39,486 nt of DNA. Source: Stutzerimonas stutzeri. Lineage in GTDB: Bacteria > Pseudomonadota > Gammaproteobacteria > Pseudomonadales > Pseudomonadaceae. The stretch spans positions 1 through 39,486 of the forward strand of contig NZ_JXXD01000046.1 in NCBI RefSeq assembly GCF_000935215.1. Reading direction: 5' to 3'. Below, one piece after another: positions 36,204 to 39,486 of this stretch. Within the stretch, counting starts at the first letter, position 1. Every line of letters starts with the position of its first letter. The notes under the pieces were generated by a model. The model was not told the origin of the DNA. It was given only the letters and a program-made list of their open reading frames with translations, and made no database searches. Position numbers and translations under genes: made by a program.

Positions 36204-37748
36204 ATGAATCATCCTCTTCTTGCACCGCTCGCGGAAGTCTACGACCTGGCCGTGGTGGGCGGCGGCATCAATGGCGCGGGTATCGCCGCCGATGCGGCCG
36301 GGCGCGGCCTGTCGGTGTTTCTCTGCGAGCAGGGCGACCTGGGCGAACACACCTCCTCAGCCAGCAGCAAGCTGGTGCATGGTGGGCTGCGCTACCTCGA
36401 GCATTACGAACTGCGCCTGGTCCGCGAGGCCTTGGCCGAGCGCGAAGTGTTGCTGGCCAAGGCGCCGCACATCATCACCCCGCTACGCTTCGTGCTGCCC
36501 TACCGCCCGCATCTGCGGCCGTCGTGGATGATCCGCACCGGGCTGTTTCTTTACGATCACCTCGGCAAGCGCGAGAAGCTCGGCGGTTCGCGCAGTCTGC
36601 GTTTCGGTGCCGACAGCCCGCTCAAGGACGAAATCACCCATGGTTTCGAGTACGCCGATTGCTGGGTCGATGACGCCCGGCTGGTGGTTCTCAATGCCAT
36701 GGCGGCACGCGAGCTGGGGGCCCATATCCACACCCGCACTCGCTGCGTCAGTGCGCGCAGCAGCAAAGCGCTCTGGCACCTGCATCTGGAACGTGAGGAT
36801 GGCAGCCGCTTTTCGATCCGCGCGCGCGCCCTGGTCAACGCCACCGGCCCGTGGGTGGCCTCGTTCATCGAAGAGCAACTCCGGCAGACATCCCCGCACG
36901 GCATGCGCCTGATCCAGGGCAGCCATATCATCGTGCCGAAACTCTATGAAGGTGAGCACGCCTACATCCTGCAGAACGAGGACCGGCGCATCGTGTTCAT
37001 CACGCCGTACCTCGGCCAGTTCAGCCTGATCGGCACCACCAACCATGAGTACCACGGCGACCCGGCGCGGGTGCAAATCACCGACGAAGAAATCGACTAC
37101 CTGCTGGCCATCGTCAACGCGCACTTCAAGCATCAACTGAGTCGCACCGATATCCGCTACAGCTATGCTGGGGTCAGACCGCTTTGCGATGACGAGTCCG
37201 ACCAGCCCTCGGCGATCACCCGCGACTACACGCTGACGCTCAGCAATAGCGCTGGTGAGGGACCGTTGCTCTCGGTATTCGGCGGCAAACTGACCACCTA
37301 TCGCAAGCTCGCCGAAGCGGCACTGGCACAGCTGGCGCCGCTGTTTCCCGAAATGAAACAGCCCTGGACACACGACGCCGCCCTGCCTGGCGGTGAGCAT
37401 CTGGACGAGCCATCGGCGCTGGCCCACGCGCTCTGCGCCAGTTATCCATGGCTGCCCGGTCCGATCGCCCGGCGCTGGGCACGCACCTACGGCAGCCGCA
37501 GCTGGCTGCTGCTCAAGGGCACCGATTCGCTGCAGGACCTTGGCGAGTGTTTTGGCGCCGGCCTGCACGCGCGCGAGGTGGACTACCTGATGGTCGAGGA
37601 ATGGGCGCAGACGGCAGAAGACATCCTCTGGCGCCGCACCAAGCTCGGCCTGTTCATGCAGCCCGCGGAGGTCGCACTGCTGCAGCGTTATCTGGACAGC
37701 CGGACAGCCGAGCGCCTGACCCACTTCGACCACGTCGCCCAGGGCTGA
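36204..37748 (+). CDS. glpD: GlpD, aerobic glycerol-3-phosphate dehydrogenase
   Basis: This 514-residue membrane-associated FAD enzyme oxidises glycerol-3-phosphate to dihydroxyacetone phosphate, passing electrons to ubiquinone. The dinucleotide loop VVGGGINGAGIAADAAGRG lies at residues 17-35. The family motifs SSASSKLVHGGLRYLEHYE and SVFGGKLTTYRKLAE are intact, with a C-terminal cap domain. Length is normal. The glpF, glpK and glpR genes that often accompany it are not in this window. ATG 36204 has only a weak ribosome site. It converges on metE across a hairpin. Confidence 0.96.
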   Translation: MNHPLLAPLAEVYDLAVVGGGINGAGIAADAAGRGLSVFLCEQGDLGEHTSSASSKLVHGGLRYLEHYELRLVREALAEREVLLAKAPHIITPLRFVLPYRPHLRPSWMIRTGLFLYDHLGKREKLGGSRSLRFGADSPLKDEITHGFEYADCWVDDARLVVLNAMAARELGAHIHTRTRCVSARSSKALWHLHLEREDGSRFSIRARALVNATGPWVASFIEEQLRQTSPHGMRLIQGSHIIVPKLYEGEHAYILQNEDRRIVFITPYLGQFSLIGTTNHEYHGDPARVQITDEEIDYLLAIVNAHFKHQLSRTDIRYSYAGVRPLCDDESDQPSAITRDYTLTLSNSAGEGPLLSVFGGKLTTYRKLAEAALAQLAPLFPEMKQPWTHDAALPGGEHLDEPSALAHALCASYPWLPGPIARRWARTYGSRSWLLLKGTDSLQDLGECFGAGLHAREVDYLMVEEWAQTAEDILWRRTKLGLFMQPAEVALLQRYLDSRTAERLTHFDHVAQG

Positions 37749-37756
37749 CGCACCAC

Positions 37757-37786
37757 GGCGCAGCGCCCGCACTGGAGCGCTGCGCC
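37757..37786. terminator. Hairpin between convergent glpD and metE
   Basis: A perfect ten-pair stem (GGCGCAGCGC / GCGCTGCGCC) with a ten-base loop lies in the 48 bases between the two stop codons. No T run follows on either strand, so it is a candidate two-way terminator or mRNA-stabilising structure rather than a classic intrinsic terminator. Confidence 0.5.
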
Positions 37787-37796
37787 CGCGTCGACC

Positions 37797-39486
37797 TCAG
37801 GCTACCTTGGCGTTGCGCGAGGCACGCAGCTGACGGGCAGCCGCCACCATGTTCACCAGCGCCGCTTCGGTCTCCGGCCAGGCGCGGGTCTTCAGCCCGC
37901 AATCCGGATTGACCCACAGCCGCTCGGCCGGGATGCGCTCGGCGGCCTTCTCCAGCAGCTGCACCATTTCGGCAGTATCCGGAACGCGTGGCGAGTGGAT
38001 GTCGTAGACCCCCGGGCCGATATCGTTGGGATAGTCGAAGGCGCGGAAGGCTTCGAGCAGCTCCATCTGCGAACGCGAGGTCTCGATGGTGATGACATCG
38101 GCATCCATCGCCGCGATGGACTCGATGACGTCGTTGAACTCGCTGTAGCACATGTGCGTGTGGATCTGCGTCTCGTCGCGCACGCCGCTGGCACACAGAC
38201 GGAACGCCTCGACCGCCCAGTCCAGATAGTGCTGCCACTGCGCGCGACGCAACGGCAAGCCCTCGCGGAACGCCGCTTCGTCGATCTGGATGATGCGGAT
38301 GCCGGCGGCTTCCAGGTCGCAGACCTCGTCGCGGATCGCCAGCGCCAGCTGCCGTGCCTGAACCTCCCGCGACACATCCTCACGAGCGAACGACCACATC
38401 AGCATGGTCACCGGCCCGGTGAGCATGCCCTTCATCACCCGGTGGGTCTGCTGCTGGGCGTAGCGAATCCAGTCGACGGTCATCGGCTGCGGGCGGCTGA
38501 GGTCGCCGTAGATCACCGCCGGTTTCACGCAGCGCGAGCCGTAACTCTGTACCCAGCCGAACCGGGTAAAGGCATAGCCATCGAGCTGCTCGGCGAAATA
38601 CTCGACCATGTCGTTGCGCTCCGCTTCGCCATGCACCAGCACGTCCAGGCCGATCTGCTCCTGCACCGCCACCGCATGGCGGATCTCGGCCTGCATCGCC
38701 TCGGTGTAATCGCCGAGCGACAACCGGCCCTGCTTGTAGGCTTGCCGCGCCAGGCGGATAGCCGACGTCTGCGGGAACGAGCCGATGGTCGTGGTCGGGA
38801 ACGCCGGCAGGTCGAGCCGCGCGCGCTGCTGTTCGATTCGCGCAGCGAACACCGACATGCGCCGGCTGTCTTGTGGCTGGATGGCATTCAGGCGTGCCTG
38901 AACCTGCGGCTTGTGGATGCGTGGCGAGTGCTGACGTGCCGCCTGCACCGCACGGCTGCGCGCCAGCTCGACCGCGACATCCTCGTTCGTCGGCTCGTTG
39001 ATGGCTCGGGCCAGGGTCGCCACTTCGGCGCATTTCTGTACGGCAAAGGCCAACCAGCCTTTCAGCTCATGATCGAGCCGATCTTCCCGCTCGAGGTCCA
39101 CCGGGCTGTGCAGCAGGGAGCAGGACGGCGCCAGCCAGAGACGATCACCCAGCCGCTCGGCGGCATGCCGCGCCACCTCCAGAGCCTTCTCCAGGTCGCA
39201 GCGCCAGACGTTGCGCCCATTGACCAACCCCAACGACAGCACCTTGTAGGTCGGCAACCAATCGAGAATCAGCGGGTACTGCTCCGGCGCACGCACCAGA
39301 TCGATGTGCAGGCCGTCCACCGGCAGCGCCGCCGCCAGGCTGAGGTTGTCCTCCAGTCCGCCAAAGTAGGTGGCGACCAGCTTCTTCAGCGGGGCGCGCT
39401 GCAGCAGGTTGTAGGCGCGCTCGAAGGCGTTCTTCCAGTCCTGCGGCAGGTCGAGGGCGAGGATCGGCTCGTCGATCTGCACCCAC
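37797..39486 (-). CDS. metE: MetE, cobalamin-independent methionine synthase (C-terminal part)
   Basis: MetE transfers a methyl group from methyl-tetrahydrofolate triglutamate to homocysteine. The last 562 residues of about 760 are present, starting in [13 protein letters not shown] of the N-terminal barrel. The C-terminal catalytic barrel has [16 protein letters not shown] and the zinc ligands His and Cys in [10 protein letters not shown], a Glu in [10 protein letters not shown], and Cys in [11 protein letters not shown] (His641, Cys643, Glu665, Cys726 in E. coli). The 5' end, and any cobalamin or MetR control, lies beyond the right edge. Confidence 0.97.
   Translation of the reverse strand, partial: WVQIDEPILALDLPQDWKNAFERAYNLLQRAPLKKLVATYFGGLEDNLSLAAALPVDGLHIDLVRAPEQYPLILDWLPTYKVLSLGLVNGRNVWRCDLEKALEVARHAAERLGDRLWLAPSCSLLHSPVDLEREDRLDHELKGWLAFAVQKCAEVATLARAINEPTNEDVAVELARSRAVQAARQHSPRIHKPQVQARLNAIQPQDSRRMSVFAARIEQQRARLDLPAFPTTTIGSFPQTSAIRLARQAYKQGRLSLGDYTEAMQAEIRHAVAVQEQIGLDVLVHGEAERNDMVEYFAEQLDGYAFTRFGWVQSYGSRCVKPAVIYGDLSRPQPMTVDWIRYAQQQTHRVMKGMLTGPVTMLMWSFAREDVSREVQARQLALAIRDEVCDLEAAGIRIIQIDEAAFREGLPLRRAQWQHYLDWAVEAFRLCASGVRDETQIHTHMCYSEFNDVIESIAAMDADVITIETSRSQMELLEAFRAFDYPNDIGPGVYDIHSPRVPDTAEMVQLLEKAAERIPAERLWVNPDCGLKTRAWPETEAALVNMVAAARQLRASRNAKVA

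Noticed and set aside
36483-37772. 429-codon open frame opposite glpD
   Set aside because: It is antisense to glpD and crosses the glpD/metE hairpin. Shadow of GC-rich codon bias.

Overview
The window is ordinary chromosomal DNA from a high-GC gammaproteobacterium of the Pseudomonas lineage, most likely the P. stutzeri (Stutzerimonas) group. Gene order from tolQRA to purMN and the DUF3108 gene follows, as I recall it, the P. aeruginosa block around tolA, ruvCAB, aspS, oprD, proS, wrbA, hda and purMN. The tetrathionate/thiosulfate pair tsdBA, the dapC/dapD/csdAE block and an AspRS of the Pseudomonas type also fit. I saw no rRNA, tRNA, CRISPR array, prophage or insertion sequence.

Layout. 1-1.9 kb (minus): envelope operon ybgC-tolQ-tolR-tolA, tolA running off the left edge. 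2-7.1 kb (minus): ruvC-ruvA-ruvB, yebC/pmpR and aspS, with clear intrinsic terminators behind yebC and aspS. 7.4-9.5 kb: a Dps-like ferritin, a membrane-embedded cold-shock-domain protein, slyX and a HIT protein. 9.9-11.2 kb: an OprD-type porin broken by a one-base frameshift. 11.3-14.6 kb (plus): proS, a lipoprotein of unknown function and a lytic transglycosylase. 14.6-19 kb: lipoprotein thioredoxin, two small unknowns, a YihY membrane protein, and an overlapping arsC-like/wrbA/DUF2069 operon. 18.8-19 kb: a 159-bp imperfect palindrome between convergent genes. 19-21.9 kb (minus): DUF2066, an AI-2E-family permease and hda. 22.3-25.4 kb (plus): purM-purN-DUF3108 and a COG3650-like lipoprotein.

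25.4-30.8 kb is a lysine/sulfur block: dapC, two tiny acidic proteins on the other strand (one only 53 residues), a thioredoxin-like protein, an Spx/ArsC-like protein, dapD, and the cysteine desulfurase pair csdA-csdE. 30.8-36.1 kb: a FabH-like ketoacyl synthase, the periplasmic dihaem cytochromes tsdB-tsdA, an unknown 177-residue protein, a DUF3820 protein, an ankyrin protein and YbaK. The window closes with glpD and, converging on it, the C-terminal three quarters of metE.

Most genes are housekeeping. The parts that repay a second look are the palindrome at 18815-18973, the oprD frameshift, two perfect operator-like dyads (32134-32151 and 9726-9746), the membrane-fused cold-shock domain, and the small acidic gene pair at 26691-27112. 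I did not find a convincing new multigene system.
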